Assembly: GCF_011392125.1 (NCBI RefSeq)
Contig: NZ_JAAJBU010000013.1
Span: forward strand, 18,545 to 82,544
Origin: Flavobacterium lotistagni
GTDB lineage: Bacteria; Bacteroidota; Bacteroidia; Flavobacteriales; Flavobacteriaceae
Direction of reading: 5' to 3'
DNA length: 64,000 nt
Shown: piece by piece, positions 1 to 8,967 of the stretch
Position numbering within the stretch: position 1 is the stretch's first letter
How the letters are laid out: every line of letters begins with the position of its first letter
Position numbers and translations under genes: made by a program
The notes under the pieces: generated by a model
Databases searched by the model: none
Seen by the model: the letters and a program-made list of their open reading frames with translations, nothing else
What the model was told of the DNA's origin: nothing

Positions 1-1
1 T

Positions 2-952
2 TCAGGCAACATCAGTTTGAATTATCAAGAAGACCGACTTCATTTTGTGGCGGCCAATCCAGCGATCAATCAACAAATCAGTAACGAGTTGGTTTGGAAT
101 TTCAGCCAATTAAAACCTTTTGAAACCCGTTCGATTGATTTGATTCTGAATTTGAATTCTTCGCTTGAAACTCCGGCTGTTGTTTCGGGTGACGTGTTGC
201 GATTTATCCTTTCTATTCCGGTGGAGGATGATGAAACGGCTTCAGACAACCAATTCACTTTGGCACAAACCGTTGCTGATACTGCATTGCCCAATGATAA
301 AAGCTGTTTGCAAGGCGATGAAATCTCTACTGAATTGATCGGTGATTATGTGCACTATTTAATCCGTTTTCAGAATACCGGCGAGACAATGGCGAAAAAT
401 GTGGTGGTGAAAGACTTAGTTAATGTAGCCGAATTTGACGTCGCTTCTTTGCAAGTGATTGCTGCTTCAAATTCACTGCTCACAAAAATTTCGGGCCCTC
501 AAGTTGAATTTATTTTTCAGGATATCAACCTTTCATCAGTTACTGAAAACGAACCAACCAGCAGTGGTTTTGTCGCTTTTAAAATCAAAACTAAAGACAA
601 CCTTGTTATAGGTGACACCATAGAAAACCAAGCGAGCGTGTATTTCGATTATAATTTTCCAGTTGAAACCAATACCGCCACTTCGACCATTTCTGAACTT
701 TTGAGTAATACAACTTTTGAAAACAATCGTGTTTCATTGGCACCTAATCCGACCGAAGACTGGATAAACATTGTTTCTAAAGACAACATGACTTCGGTGG
801 AGTTGTTCGATCTGCAGGGAAGAATTCTAGAGAAAGTGCTTACGAATACCGCATCGCTTCAACTTGATTTAAGCAACAGAAACAGCGGAATTTACTTTCT
901 GAAAATCAAAACTTCAAACGGATTTAGGGTTGAAAAAATCATTAAGCAATAA
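2..952 (+). CDS. T9SS-secreted surface protein, C-terminal fragment (5' end outside window)
   Basis: The reading frame is open from the first bases, so the gene starts upstream of the window; only about 316 residues are visible. The middle part holds a repeat of the type seen in Bacteroidota adhesins (a motif around GDYVHYLIRFQNTGETMAKN followed by a segment ending in ENQASVYFDYNFPV). The last 75 or so residues form a type A T9SS sorting domain: an APNPT motif, then VELFDLQGR, NSGIYFLKI and a basic end. Proteins with this tail cross the outer membrane by the type IX system and the tail is cleaved on export. The stop codon overlaps the start of the cupin gene by one base (TAATG), suggesting co-translation. 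The function of the missing N-terminal part cannot be told. Confidence 0.85.
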   Translation, partial: SGNISLNYQEDRLHFVAANPAINQQISNELVWNFSQLKPFETRSIDLILNLNSSLETPAVVSGDVLRFILSIPVEDDETASDNQFTLAQTVADTALPNDKSCLQGDEISTELIGDYVHYLIRFQNTGETMAKNVVVKDLVNVAEFDVASLQVIAASNSLLTKISGPQVEFIFQDINLSSVTENEPTSSGFVAFKIKTKDNLVIGDTIENQASVYFDYNFPVETNTATSTISELLSNTTFENNRVSLAPNPTEDWINIVSKDNMTSVELFDLQGRILEKVLTNTASLQLDLSNRNSGIYFLKIKTSNGFRVEKIIKQ

Positions 953-1314
953 TGAAAAAATACCTGATTCAAAAATCGCCTTTTGTGGTTCCGACGACTG
1001 ATGGTAAACTCATCGAGGAACACCATGGCATCGCTACGACGAATAATCCAGAAATCTCGATTGCGCACATGATTGCGCCACCGCATTGGGCCGAGCCGTT
1101 CCAAACGCCTGAATTCGAGGAATACACTTATATCATTTCAGGGAAAAAGCAGTTTATCATTGAAGGCGACACAGTAATTTTGGAGGCTGGACAATCGATT
1201 AAGATTGAGAAGAACACGCGCGTGCAATACTCGAATCCTTTTGACGAGCCTTGCGAATACATCGCGATCTGCAAACCTGCTTTTGATTTCAATAAAGTAC
1301 ATCGGGAAGAATAA
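952..1314 (+). CDS. small cupin-domain protein
   Basis: A 120-residue single-domain protein. Residues about 55-105 read as a cupin beta-barrel: EEYTYIISGKKQFIIEGD followed by a Gly-rich turn (LEAGQSIKIEKN). The usual metal-binding His residues of the first cupin motif are not obvious here: EEYTYIISG stands where HxH would be, so metal binding is doubtful. No signal peptide is seen, so it is probably cytoplasmic. The ATG shares one base with the stop of the upstream surface-protein gene. Substrate and reaction are unknown; small stand-alone cupins may be sugar isomerases, dioxygenases or simple ligand binders. Confidence 0.7.
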   Translation: MKKYLIQKSPFVVPTTDGKLIEEHHGIATTNNPEISIAHMIAPPHWAEPFQTPEFEEYTYIISGKKQFIIEGDTVILEAGQSIKIEKNTRVQYSNPFDEPCEYIAICKPAFDFNKVHREE

Positions 1315-1315
1315 A

Positions 1316-1470
1316 GCCCTAGCCCGGATGGGAATGAAAAGCTTTTTACAAAAGCCGTGATGGTTTTCTTGTTGCCGAAACGCGACCAGCGGAAGCGTTT
1401 TCGGGAACTTTAGAAAACCCAGGGATTTTGTAAAAACTTGTAAAATACAGCCGGATCAGCTTCTGAAAAA
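1316..1470 (+). repeat. family F intergenic element, long hairpin variant
   Basis: Starts with the family F head (CCCTAGCCCGGATGG) and ends with the family F tail (AGCCGGATCAGCTTCT). The middle is replaced by a long imperfect palindrome: GCTTTTTACAAAA pairs with TTTTGTAAAAACTT, GGTTTTCT with AGAAAACC and CCGAAACGC with GCGTTTTCGG. It fills the gap between two convergent genes (the cupin and kmo). It could act as a bidirectional terminator, or it could be a mobile non-coding element; the sequence does not decide. Confidence 0.7.
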
Positions 1471-1471
1471 T

Positions 1472-2812
1472 TTAACCCAGTAACTCCAGGATTTTATTTT
1501 CGACCGCTTCGGAATTCCAGAGTTTTTCGATATCAGGCATTTTCATGACTTGCTCCATAATGGCGTTTTGCTGGTTGCCCAAAGCGAGCGCCTCAGAATA
1601 CGGACGAAGGCTAAAAGTCACGCGGCTGTAGAGCGGCAACCATTTGTTCGGATGCTTTTCTGAAAACCACTTTTCGATTTTCTTCTGCAACAGGAATTGC
1701 GCATCGGCGGTCTTGGAACTCATCTCCATGAAATTGCGGTAAGACAGCTCGGCAATCGCGTCGGCGTTGGGTTTACGCGAAGTTTCATACTCTTTGAAAA
1801 TGGTTTCCCAGTCGTCGCCGTATTGCTCCATCAATTGGTAGAGCACGGTAATATCCTCAAAACCGGCGTTCATGCCATGTCCGTAAAAAGGGACAATTGC
1901 GTGACAAGCATCGCCAATCAGCGCCACTTTATCTTCATAAGTCCAGGGAAAACATTTCATCGTGACCAAATAACTAGTCGGATTTTTGAAGAAATCGCGC
2001 ACCAAGTCAGGAATCACATCGGCCGTATCGGGAAAATGTTCCGCGAAATAAGCCTCTAAAGTTTCTTTGTCTTTGAGGTTTTCGAACGAATTCTCGCCTT
2101 CGTGCGGCATGAACAGCGTACAGGTGAAAGTGCCGTCGGTATTGGCGAGCGCCATCAGCATATATTCGCCGCGTGGCCAGATGTGCAAAGAGTTCTTGTC
2201 GAGTTTGTGCGTGCCGTCTGCGTTGGCCGGAATGTGCAATTCCTTGTAACCGATTTTCAAAAATTCCTGCGAATAATTGAACATGCTCTGGCGTTGCATT
2301 CTGTGTCGAACCCTTGAAAAAGCGCCATCAGAGCCAAACACCAAATCGTATTTGAGTTCTTCCCACTCGCCTTTTTCGGTCTCGCCGATGTGGATGGTGG
2401 CATCACTTAAAGTAACATCCCAAATTTTGTGTTCGAAGAAAAATTCCGCTCCGGCTGCTTCAGCCAAATCAATCATCTTGCGGTTCAGAATACCGCGTGA
2501 CAAAGAGAAAATCGCCTCGCCTTCTTTGCCGTAATATTGGTATTGGAGTTCTTTGCCTACCAAGTGAATAGCGCGTTTGTCTACCGGAATGCCAATTTTC
2601 TTGATTTCCTGCTCGAGCCCCATGTCTTTGAGCGCTTTCCAACCTCGGTCTGACATCACTAAATTGATTGAACGACCTGAAAACTCTATGGTTCGGATAT
2701 CTGGGCTGCGGTCGTAAACGTGTACGGTATGTCCGGCTTTTCTCAAATAAATAGCCAGCAATGACCCGACCAATCCAGAGCCGATTACCGCTATTTTCTT
2801 AGGTTGCTGCAT
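1472..2812 (-). CDS. kmo: kynurenine 3-monooxygenase
   Basis: FAD-dependent aromatic hydroxylase that turns L-kynurenine into 3-hydroxykynurenine, a step in tryptophan use and in NAD formation from tryptophan. The 446-residue product has the N-terminal dinucleotide-binding motif GSGLVGSLLA (residues 11-20), the second FAD motif GSDGAFSRVR (160-169) and the GDACHAIVPFYGHGMNAGFE block (300-319), all typical of the family; the length also fits. The start is placed at the ATG at 2812 (MQQPKKIAVIG). The frame stays open for another 56 codons upstream, but that part is coded by an intergenic repeat. kynU, the next enzyme of the pathway, lies 5 kb away on the same strand but is not in the same operon. 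Confidence 0.93.
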   Translation of the reverse strand: MQQPKKIAVIGSGLVGSLLAIYLRKAGHTVHVYDRSPDIRTIEFSGRSINLVMSDRGWKALKDMGLEQEIKKIGIPVDKRAIHLVGKELQYQYYGKEGEAIFSLSRGILNRKMIDLAEAAGAEFFFEHKIWDVTLSDATIHIGETEKGEWEELKYDLVFGSDGAFSRVRHRMQRQSMFNYSQEFLKIGYKELHIPANADGTHKLDKNSLHIWPRGEYMLMALANTDGTFTCTLFMPHEGENSFENLKDKETLEAYFAEHFPDTADVIPDLVRDFFKNPTSYLVTMKCFPWTYEDKVALIGDACHAIVPFYGHGMNAGFEDITVLYQLMEQYGDDWETIFKEYETSRKPNADAIAELSYRNFMEMSSKTADAQFLLQKKIEKWFSEKHPNKWLPLYSRVTFSLRPYSEALALGNQQNAIMEQVMKMPDIEKLWNSEAVENKILELLG

Positions 2813-2898
2813 CGAGAAGTAAAGTAAATGTAGGCCACAAAAGTAAGTAATAATCAAATTCAAGAAGTCAAAAACGATATATTTATTTCTTAAGGTTT

Positions 2899-2992
2899 GG
2901 GCGTGCCCACAAGGGTCAGGCTGTACGCTATTGGTCCTCGCCCGCTTTTGCAAACCGGGCTGTGGGCTAACCGCTGCCATCCTTCACGCAGC
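2899..2992 (+). repeat. family E intergenic element, copy 1
   Basis: About 95 bases from GGGCGTGCCCACAAGGGTC to CCATCCTTCACGCAG. Related copies lie at 22676-22770, 28802-28901 and, inverted, at 9847-9959. All share a GGGCGTG head, an inner GGGCT..CTCGCC part and a CCTCACGCAG-like end. This copy lies between kmo and amt, which point the same way, and lengthens the apparent kmo reading frame. Confidence 0.7.
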
Positions 2993-3000
2993 CACTGGAT

Positions 3001-4314
3001 TTACAAGAATTCTCCGTGTTGGGTGAGGTCTAGCCCCAATTCCTCTTTCTCTTGACTTACCCGCAAAGGCGTGATTTTATTGACCACAAAAAACAATATC
3101 CACGAAGCCGTAAAGGCAAACACAGAAGCACCTATCAAAGCCACCAACTGGTGCAAAAACAATGTTGTTTCGCCAAAAATCAAACCCTGATCGACCACTG
3201 CCGGATTCACTTGTTTGGAAGCAAAAACGCCTGTGAGCAACATTCCGGTCATACCTCCAACTCCATGACACGAAAATACGTCGAGCGCATCATCAATTTT
3301 GCCTTTCGGGAATTTCGACACCATCACATTGCTCACCCAACTGCTGAAGATTCCAATAAAAATGGCATGTGGAATACTCACGTAACCGGCCGCCGGAGTA
3401 ATGGCCACCAATCCCACCACCGAACCGATACAAGCGCCCATTGCCGATGGTTTGTGGCCCCAGATTTTGTCAAGAAACACCCAGGCCATCGAAGCCGCCG
3501 CCGCTGCAACGGTAGTAGTTCCTAAAGCTTGCACGGCAATTCCATTGGCGCCCATCGCAGAGCCAGCATTGAACCCGAACCAACCGAACCAAAGCAAGCC
3601 AGTACCCAGCAAAACATAAGTAATTCGGGCCGGGCTGGTGTTGGGTGTTCTGCGTTTCCCTAAAAAAATAGCTCCGGCTAAGGCTGCCCAACCAGCACTC
3701 ATGTGCACTACGGTGCCACCGGCAAAATCGAGCACGCCGAGTTGAAATAACAAGCCATCCGGATGCCAGGTGCAATGTGCCAGCGGCGTGTAAATAAACA
3801 GTATAAACAAAACCATAAAAAGCAAGTAAGCCCAAAAACGAATGCGCTCGGCAAAAGCTCCGGTTACCAAAGCCGGTGTGATAATGGCAAACTTCGCTTG
3901 GAACAAGGCAAACAACAAAAACGGAATCGTAGGCGCTAAAGGCCAAGAAGTCAAAACACTCACATTCTGAAAGAAAACATAACCCGCCGGATTGCCGATA
4001 ATTCCGCCGAGGCTAGGCCCGAACGACAAACCAAAAGCAATCACTACCCAAAGCACAGTGACAATCACCATCGCCATAAAGCTCTGCATCATCGTGCTAA
4101 TCACGTTCTTCTTTCCGACCATACCGCCGTAGAAAAAACCCAAACCCGGAGTCATTAATAAAACCAGCGCGGTAGCCACAAGCATCCAGGCCGTATCGCC
4201 GGTATCAAATTGTGAAGTGGTGGAAATAGCCGTGTTTTCTTGCAGTATCAGATGCGAGAACAAACTCTGCACTAAAAGTAAAATCAAAACTAGGGTTAAG
4301 GTAATTTTTCTCAT
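3001..4314 (-). CDS. amt: ammonium transporter, Amt/MEP/Rh family
   Basis: Inner-membrane channel for ammonium/ammonia. The 437-residue product has a hydrophobic N-terminal signal-like segment and about eleven membrane helices. Family residues are present: the pore twin histidines H204 (TVVHMSAGW) and H350 (SCHGVGGMTG), the recruiting aspartate D196 (VLDFAGG) and the gate region LFALFQAKFA. Length and motifs match AmtB. No glnK/PII gene lies beside it, so regulation by PII, if any, would be in trans. Upstream (minus strand) is an AT-rich 165-base leader in which no clear TAnnTTTG box was found. Confidence 0.95.
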   Translation of the reverse strand: MRKITLTLVLILLLVQSLFSHLILQENTAISTTSQFDTGDTAWMLVATALVLLMTPGLGFFYGGMVGKKNVISTMMQSFMAMVIVTVLWVVIAFGLSFGPSLGGIIGNPAGYVFFQNVSVLTSWPLAPTIPFLLFALFQAKFAIITPALVTGAFAERIRFWAYLLFMVLFILFIYTPLAHCTWHPDGLLFQLGVLDFAGGTVVHMSAGWAALAGAIFLGKRRTPNTSPARITYVLLGTGLLWFGWFGFNAGSAMGANGIAVQALGTTTVAAAAASMAWVFLDKIWGHKPSAMGACIGSVVGLVAITPAAGYVSIPHAIFIGIFSSWVSNVMVSKFPKGKIDDALDVFSCHGVGGMTGMLLTGVFASKQVNPAVVDQGLIFGETTLFLHQLVALIGASVFAFTASWILFFVVNKITPLRVSQEKEELGLDLTQHGEFL

Positions 4315-4480
4315 CGTTCGCAGTTTATTTGATCTAAAAATAGAAAATTGAATTTTACCCTAAAAATTTACACCTATTACCAAGTTGATTTTTATGAATT
4401 TTAAAATATACCCCATTCAATTTTAGGGCATTTTCGAAAATGAAGGCATTTTTTTTAGAAACTCATGCTAGTTATAAATA

Positions 4481-4507
4481 AAAAACCCGCTCAATTGAAC
4501 GGGCTTT
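4481..4507 (-). terminator. rho-independent terminator of the arginase-family gene
   Basis: On the minus strand, AGCCCGTTCAATTGAGCGGG forms a hairpin followed by a T run. It starts about 22 bases past the stop of the gene at 4530-5621. The rest of the 215-base gap to amt is AT-rich and shows nothing else. Confidence 0.8.
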
Positions 4508-4529
4508 GCTATGAAATGTGACTAGTAAT

Positions 4530-5621
4530 TTATTTTTTGAAATTAATCCGCTGGCCTACTTCCATTCCGTTGTTCTTGGCGAGGATTCCGCACAAATGAT
4601 ACAGCATTCTCGCGCCAACATTTCCGTCCCAATCGGTTTCGCCCGGAGCGACTTCCACGAAATCAAAACCGATGATTTCCTTTCCGCTATCGGCTAATTT
4701 ATTGAACAAATAAGTGGCTTGCTCATACGAAAACCCGCCCGGAACCGGAGTTCCTGTATTGGGTCCGTACCAAGCATACATGCCATCGACATCAAAACTG
4801 ATGGCTACTTTTTGGGGAAGCGCGGCAATAATATTGTTGCATTGCTCATCCCAAGTCATGCCTTTGAAGGTTTCGGCTTTCATGTCTGCATCAGTATGCA
4901 CTTGAACACGTCCATTTTGCGCCATAACTACCTCTACTTCTTGTTTACAGAAATCGCGAATGCCAATCTGAACGATCTTGGTAATCTGCGGCAACTGCAA
5001 AGCATTATACATAATGGATGCGTGCGAATAGGTAAATCCTTCGTAAGCAATGCGTAAATCCATGTGGGCATCGAGGTGCAGAATCCCGAAATGGTCGTGC
5101 TTTCTAGCCAAAGCTTCATAATAACCCAGCGGTGTAGAATGGTCGCCACCAAGCAGCGCTACTTTCTTACCACGTTCCATCCAGTATAAAACACGCTCGC
5201 GCACTTCGTCTTTGAGTTCGCGGCAAACTTTGTTGATTTTATCCAAATCAGACTGCAAGGCCGGATGGCTTTCAATGACCTCGCCGCTTTCCAGCGCTTC
5301 TATAATCGGTTGTGCCAAGGCTTTGTATTTCTCGCTGTTGTCGGCCCAATTCTGGGTTTGATCGGTTAGATCGAGGTACATGCCAAGCTTCCATAATTCG
5401 GGAAAATCCTGATGGTGCAAATCGACTTGAAACGAGGCTTCCAAAATAGCATCGGGGCCGTTGGACGCACCTGAACCGTAACTCACCGTCACTTCCCAAG
5501 GCACGGGAATAATAATGATTTCGCTCTCGTCAGCCGTAAAAGGCAAGCCAAAAATGCTCTGATCGGCCAAGCCGGGCTGCGACGGGTCGAAATTTTCTAT
5601 TTTCTGTTGTTTGTTCATCAT
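4530..5621 (-). CDS. arginase/agmatinase/formimidoylglutamase family hydrolase
   Basis: Ureohydrolase-fold enzyme with a dinuclear metal centre. The six expected ligands are visible in the 363-residue product: H161 in GGDHST, D184, H186 and D188 in HLDAHMDLR, and D277 and D279 in SFDVDG. After the last motif the usual DP pair is replaced (SFDVDGMYAWYGPNTGTP), although the PNTGTPVPGG part is kept. The substrate cannot be read: arginine, agmatine and formimidoylglutamate are all possible, and no hut genes are nearby. A good promoter (TTTG-N18-TATCTTTG) precedes it and a terminator follows, so it is probably a single-gene unit. Its divergent neighbour is the 603-residue flavoenzyme-like gene. 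Confidence 0.85.
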   Translation of the reverse strand: MMNKQQKIENFDPSQPGLADQSIFGLPFTADESEIIIIPVPWEVTVSYGSGASNGPDAILEASFQVDLHHQDFPELWKLGMYLDLTDQTQNWADNSEKYKALAQPIIEALESGEVIESHPALQSDLDKINKVCRELKDEVRERVLYWMERGKKVALLGGDHSTPLGYYEALARKHDHFGILHLDAHMDLRIAYEGFTYSHASIMYNALQLPQITKIVQIGIRDFCKQEVEVVMAQNGRVQVHTDADMKAETFKGMTWDEQCNNIIAALPQKVAISFDVDGMYAWYGPNTGTPVPGGFSYEQATYLFNKLADSGKEIIGFDFVEVAPGETDWDGNVGARMLYHLCGILAKNNGMEVGQRINFKK

Positions 5622-5660
5622 CTTAGAAAAAATTTTAAGGCATCAAACGCCTATCTCGCG

Positions 5661-5690
5661 CAAAGATAATCGCATTGGTTTGATTGCAAA
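5661..5690 (-). promoter_or_regulatory. Bacteroidota-type promoter of the arginase-family gene
   Basis: On the minus strand TTTG (5690-5687), 18 bases, then TATCTTTG (5668-5661) match the Bacteroidota consensus TTTG/TAnnTTTG. The start codon is about 40 bases downstream. Confidence 0.65.
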
Positions 5691-5780
5691 ACAAAAGTGG
5701 GAATTTCCGCTACGCATGACAATTATCAGGTTTTTAATGGACGCGTTTACTCATATTTGCGGTTTATTTAATCCCTTCGT

Positions 5781-7592
5781 ATGAGCACAAATTCCTTACA
5801 TACTTTTCATATTCCCGTCATGGGATTGGCCTTTACCATCGACAGCCCAATCCGCGTGGCACACTTCGGCATTGATTCGGTCGTTTCAATTACCGACGAC
5901 GAACTGCTGGAGAAAATGCGCGCCTTTTATAGCGCCAAATTCAAGTTGCCGTATCAAGAAATCACAACCAAAATCGAAGACTTCCGTGCCAGCAGAATTA
6001 CGCATTACCTCAATATGGTCGATCAGATTGTAAAAGAGAAATTCTCTCAGTTCAAAACCGAGCTCGCCGAGAGCAAAACGGCCTTAGAAAACTACATCGC
6101 GCTACTACCAAACCATTCAGAAATCAAGACCAAACTGCAACAATTTCTCGATGGGCCATCGCTTGAGGAACAGCTCCAAGAGTATATCGAAAGCCATTTG
6201 CATCCGGGCGCAATTGATGTTAACATCATGACCAAAGTAGACAAAGACAACTTCGATAAGAAAACGCAATTGCCGGTAGAATTTAACGACGCCCATGCAG
6301 CGCTTCGGGGTTTTGCCCATAGTCAACTTCAATCGTCGTTAGTGCTTTCTGCCGGAATGAACCCGAGGCTGTACAGTTATATTGAGCAATTTCAAGACTT
6401 TTTCCCTACAGCAGATGGTCGGCTCAAAAAGAAAATCATCTTGAAGGTAAGCGATTTCCGTTCGGCAATGATTCAAGGGAATTTCTTAGCCAAAAAAGGG
6501 CTTTGGGTTTCCGAGTACCGGATCGAATCGGGGCTTAATTGTGGTGGCCATGCCTTTGCTACAGACGGTTTGCTTATGGGGCCGATTCTCGAAGAATTCA
6601 AACAAAAGAAAAACGAACTCATCGCTTCTGCAAAACCTTTGATGGAAAAAGCTTTGTCGCAAAAAGGAAGACCTATCCCCGAATCGGCATTGCCATTGAA
6701 AATCACCGCGCAAGGTGGTGTCGGAGCGGCCGTGGAACACGAATTTCTACTGAACCATTATCATTTGGATTCGATTGGTTGGGGCTCGCCCTTTTTGCTG
6801 GTTCCTGAAGCCACTTCTGTTGATGCGCAAACACGGAATTTATTGGCCCAAGCGAAAGAAGACGATTTTTATTTGAGTAATATTTCTCCGCTCGGCGTTC
6901 CGTTCAATACGGTCAGAGGCACCACCAACGAACAACTGAAACAGAAAAGAATCTCCGAAGATAAAGCCGGAAGTTCTTGCCCAAAGAAATTGTTAGCGCT
7001 GGGCAACAAACAGTACGATCCGATGGGAATGTGCACCGCCGCCAAGAAATACCAAGACATCAAATTAGAAGAACTGTTGGCCGAAAAAGAACAACTCTCG
7101 GCAGAAGATTTTCAAAAATCGTTCGACAAAATCACCGAGAAATCCTGTCTTTGTGTAGGTTTGGCCAACGCTTCTTACTTAGAACACAGCATCAAAATCA
7201 AAGGGCAAGACCAAGGTGTCGTGATTTGCCCTGGGCCGAATTTGGCCTACTTTGACCGTGAAGTTTCGCTCCGGGAAATGGTGCAGCACATTTATGGCAA
7301 TGCTAGTGTGATGACTACTGGACATCGTCCGCACGTTTTTATCAATGAGCTGAAACTCTATGTGGATTATTTACAAAAAGACCTCAAAAACACTGAAGCC
7401 ACCTCGCCGCAAATCAAGAAGTGGCTGACTTTCCAATCAAATTTACTTGACGGAATCGGTTACTATCAACAATTGATTTCTGATTCGCCTTATTTTGTAA
7501 CCCAACGCGATGAAATTCAAAAGCAATTGAATCATTACACAAATGTGCTTCAGTCAATCGACATTCCTGTTTTAGAGGCTGTTCAAGTTTAG
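5781..7592 (+). CDS. uncharacterised 603-residue protein, possible FMN TIM-barrel oxidoreductase
   Basis: Long cytoplasmic protein with no signal peptide. I do not recognise a characterised homologue. Residues about 220-345 resemble FMN-binding TIM barrels of the nitronate monooxygenase/glutamate synthase type: a CGGHAFATDGLLMGPILEEF block (254-273), then KITAQGGVGAAVEHEFLL (307-324) and DSIGWGSPFLLVPEA (330-344), placed like the Gly-rich phosphate-binding loops of such enzymes. The second half carries Cys at 400, 418, 456, 458 and 483 (SSCPKK, GMCTAA, SCLCVG, ICPGP), a spacing that could bind an Fe-S cluster or zinc; this is inference. It is divergent from the arginase-family gene. Its last 21 bases overlap the 3' end of kynU on the other strand. 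Confidence 0.85.
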   Translation: MSTNSLHTFHIPVMGLAFTIDSPIRVAHFGIDSVVSITDDELLEKMRAFYSAKFKLPYQEITTKIEDFRASRITHYLNMVDQIVKEKFSQFKTELAESKTALENYIALLPNHSEIKTKLQQFLDGPSLEEQLQEYIESHLHPGAIDVNIMTKVDKDNFDKKTQLPVEFNDAHAALRGFAHSQLQSSLVLSAGMNPRLYSYIEQFQDFFPTADGRLKKKIILKVSDFRSAMIQGNFLAKKGLWVSEYRIESGLNCGGHAFATDGLLMGPILEEFKQKKNELIASAKPLMEKALSQKGRPIPESALPLKITAQGGVGAAVEHEFLLNHYHLDSIGWGSPFLLVPEATSVDAQTRNLLAQAKEDDFYLSNISPLGVPFNTVRGTTNEQLKQKRISEDKAGSSCPKKLLALGNKQYDPMGMCTAAKKYQDIKLEELLAEKEQLSAEDFQKSFDKITEKSCLCVGLANASYLEHSIKIKGQDQGVVICPGPNLAYFDREVSLREMVQHIYGNASVMTTGHRPHVFINELKLYVDYLQKDLKNTEATSPQIKKWLTFQSNLLDGIGYYQQLISDSPYFVTQRDEIQKQLNHYTNVLQSIDIPVLEAVQV

Positions 7593-8867
7593 CTTTTGCA
7601 AAATGCCCTGTTTTAAAATCTGGCCGAAGTCGTACATGTCTTCGTAAGAGCAATACAAAGGAACCGGCGCTAGTCGGATTACGTTAGGTTCACGCCAATC
7701 GGTAATCACGCCATTGCTCATCAGGTAATCGAATAAGGTTCGGCCTTCACCGTGCAGGAATACTGACAACTGCGAAGCGCGCTGGGATTGGTCTTGCGGA
7801 GTAATGATTTCGAACGTACTATCTACTTCTTTGTCGATTTCGTGCAGAACAAATTCGAGGTAAGCTGTAATCTGGTTGCGTTTGGTAATTAAAGCGTCCA
7901 TCCCGACTTCGGAAAACATTTCTACCGAAGCCAAATAAGGCGCGAGCGAGAGAATCGGCAAATTGCTCACTTGCCAACCATCGGCTCCATGAACCGGATC
8001 GAAAGCTGGTTCCATCTTGAAACGACGCTCTTTGTTGTGGCCCCACCAACCGGCAAATCTCGGCAAGTTGGAATCGTTGTGGTGCTTCTCGTGGATGAAA
8101 CAACCCGAAGCATTGCCCGGCCCTGAATTCATGTATTTATAACTACACCAACAAGCAAAGTCAACGTTCCAATCGTGCAGTTCGAGTTGGATGTTTCCGG
8201 CAGCGTGCGCCAAATCCCAACCGACTTTTGCGCCTGCCTTGTGTCCGGCTTCGGTAATGGTTTTGATGTCGAAAACTTGTCCGGTGTAATAGTTCACTCC
8301 GCCAATTAAGACTAAGGCAAGTTCGTCTCCGACTTCTTCAATCTTGGCGAGAATGTCTTCTAAGCGGATGTTGTGTTCGCCGTCGCGGCGTTTGACCTCG
8401 ACAATCGCATCTTCGGTTTTGTAGCCGTGGAAATGCACTTGGCTCTGGAACATGTATTGGTCAGATGGAAATGCTTTTTCTTCGCAGAGGATTTTATAGC
8501 GCGTTTTCGTTGGGCGATAAAACGATACCATGAGCAAATGCAAATTGACCGTAAGGGTGTTCATCACAGTCACTTCCGATGGCTTCGCGCCTACAATTTT
8601 ACTCAGTGGTGCAGCGAAACGTTCATGATAATCCCACCAGGGTTTGTTGGCATAAAAATGGCCTTCAACAGCAAGGTTGGCCCAGTCGTTCATGACTTCA
8701 TCGACGTATTTTTTGGTTCTTTTGGGTTGCAACCCGAGCGAGTTTCCGGTGAAATAAATCACATTTTTGCCGTTGTGCTGCGGAAAGATAAATTCGTCAC
8801 GGTAGGCACGTAAAGCGTCTTGCCCATCGAGTTGTTGCGCAAATTCTCTAGTGTTCTGAAAAGTCAT
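7572..8867 (-). CDS. kynU: kynureninase
   Basis: PLP enzyme that cleaves kynurenine or 3-hydroxykynurenine to anthranilate or 3-hydroxyanthranilate plus alanine. The 431-residue product has the fold-type I features of the family: an N-terminal YFTGNSLGLQP motif, WDLAHAAGN (217-225) with the PLP-ring aspartate, and the Schiff-base lysine K244 in SYKYMNSGPG. The start is taken at the ATG at 8867 (MTFQNTREF); an 11-codon upstream extension is possible but unlikely. It is the partner step to kmo. The 3' end overlaps the convergent 603-residue gene by 21 bases, so there is no room for a terminator between them. Confidence 0.95.
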   Translation of the reverse strand: MTFQNTREFAQQLDGQDALRAYRDEFIFPQHNGKNVIYFTGNSLGLQPKRTKKYVDEVMNDWANLAVEGHFYANKPWWDYHERFAAPLSKIVGAKPSEVTVMNTLTVNLHLLMVSFYRPTKTRYKILCEEKAFPSDQYMFQSQVHFHGYKTEDAIVEVKRRDGEHNIRLEDILAKIEEVGDELALVLIGGVNYYTGQVFDIKTITEAGHKAGAKVGWDLAHAAGNIQLELHDWNVDFACWCSYKYMNSGPGNASGCFIHEKHHNDSNLPRFAGWWGHNKERRFKMEPAFDPVHGADGWQVSNLPILSLAPYLASVEMFSEVGMDALITKRNQITAYLEFVLHEIDKEVDSTFEIITPQDQSQRASQLSVFLHGEGRTLFDYLMSNGVITDWREPNVIRLAPVPLYCSYEDMYDFGQILKQGILQKLNLNSL

Positions 8868-8916
8868 GATGCATTTTTTTAAGGTGCGTAAAAATAACAA
8901 AAAATAACTACGAAGG

Positions 8917-8949
8917 TTTGCCGTTGTGTTTTGAAAATATTTACTTTTA
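8917..8949 (+). promoter_or_regulatory. possible promoter of the SIMPL gene
   Basis: TTTG (8917-8920), 21 bases, then TACTTTTA (8942-8949), one mismatch from TAnnTTTG. The ATG at 8968 lies 18 bases on. Confidence 0.4.
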
Positions 8950-8967
8950 AATCCTAAACCGATTCTT

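Noticed and set aside
2813..2980. 56-codon N-terminal extension of kmo
   Set aside because: It is coded by a family E repeat and AT-rich leader, and the FAD motif begins right after the ATG at 2812.
4315..4480. Riboswitch or promoter before amt
   Set aside because: No conserved structure or TAnnTTTG box could be recognised in the AT-rich leader.
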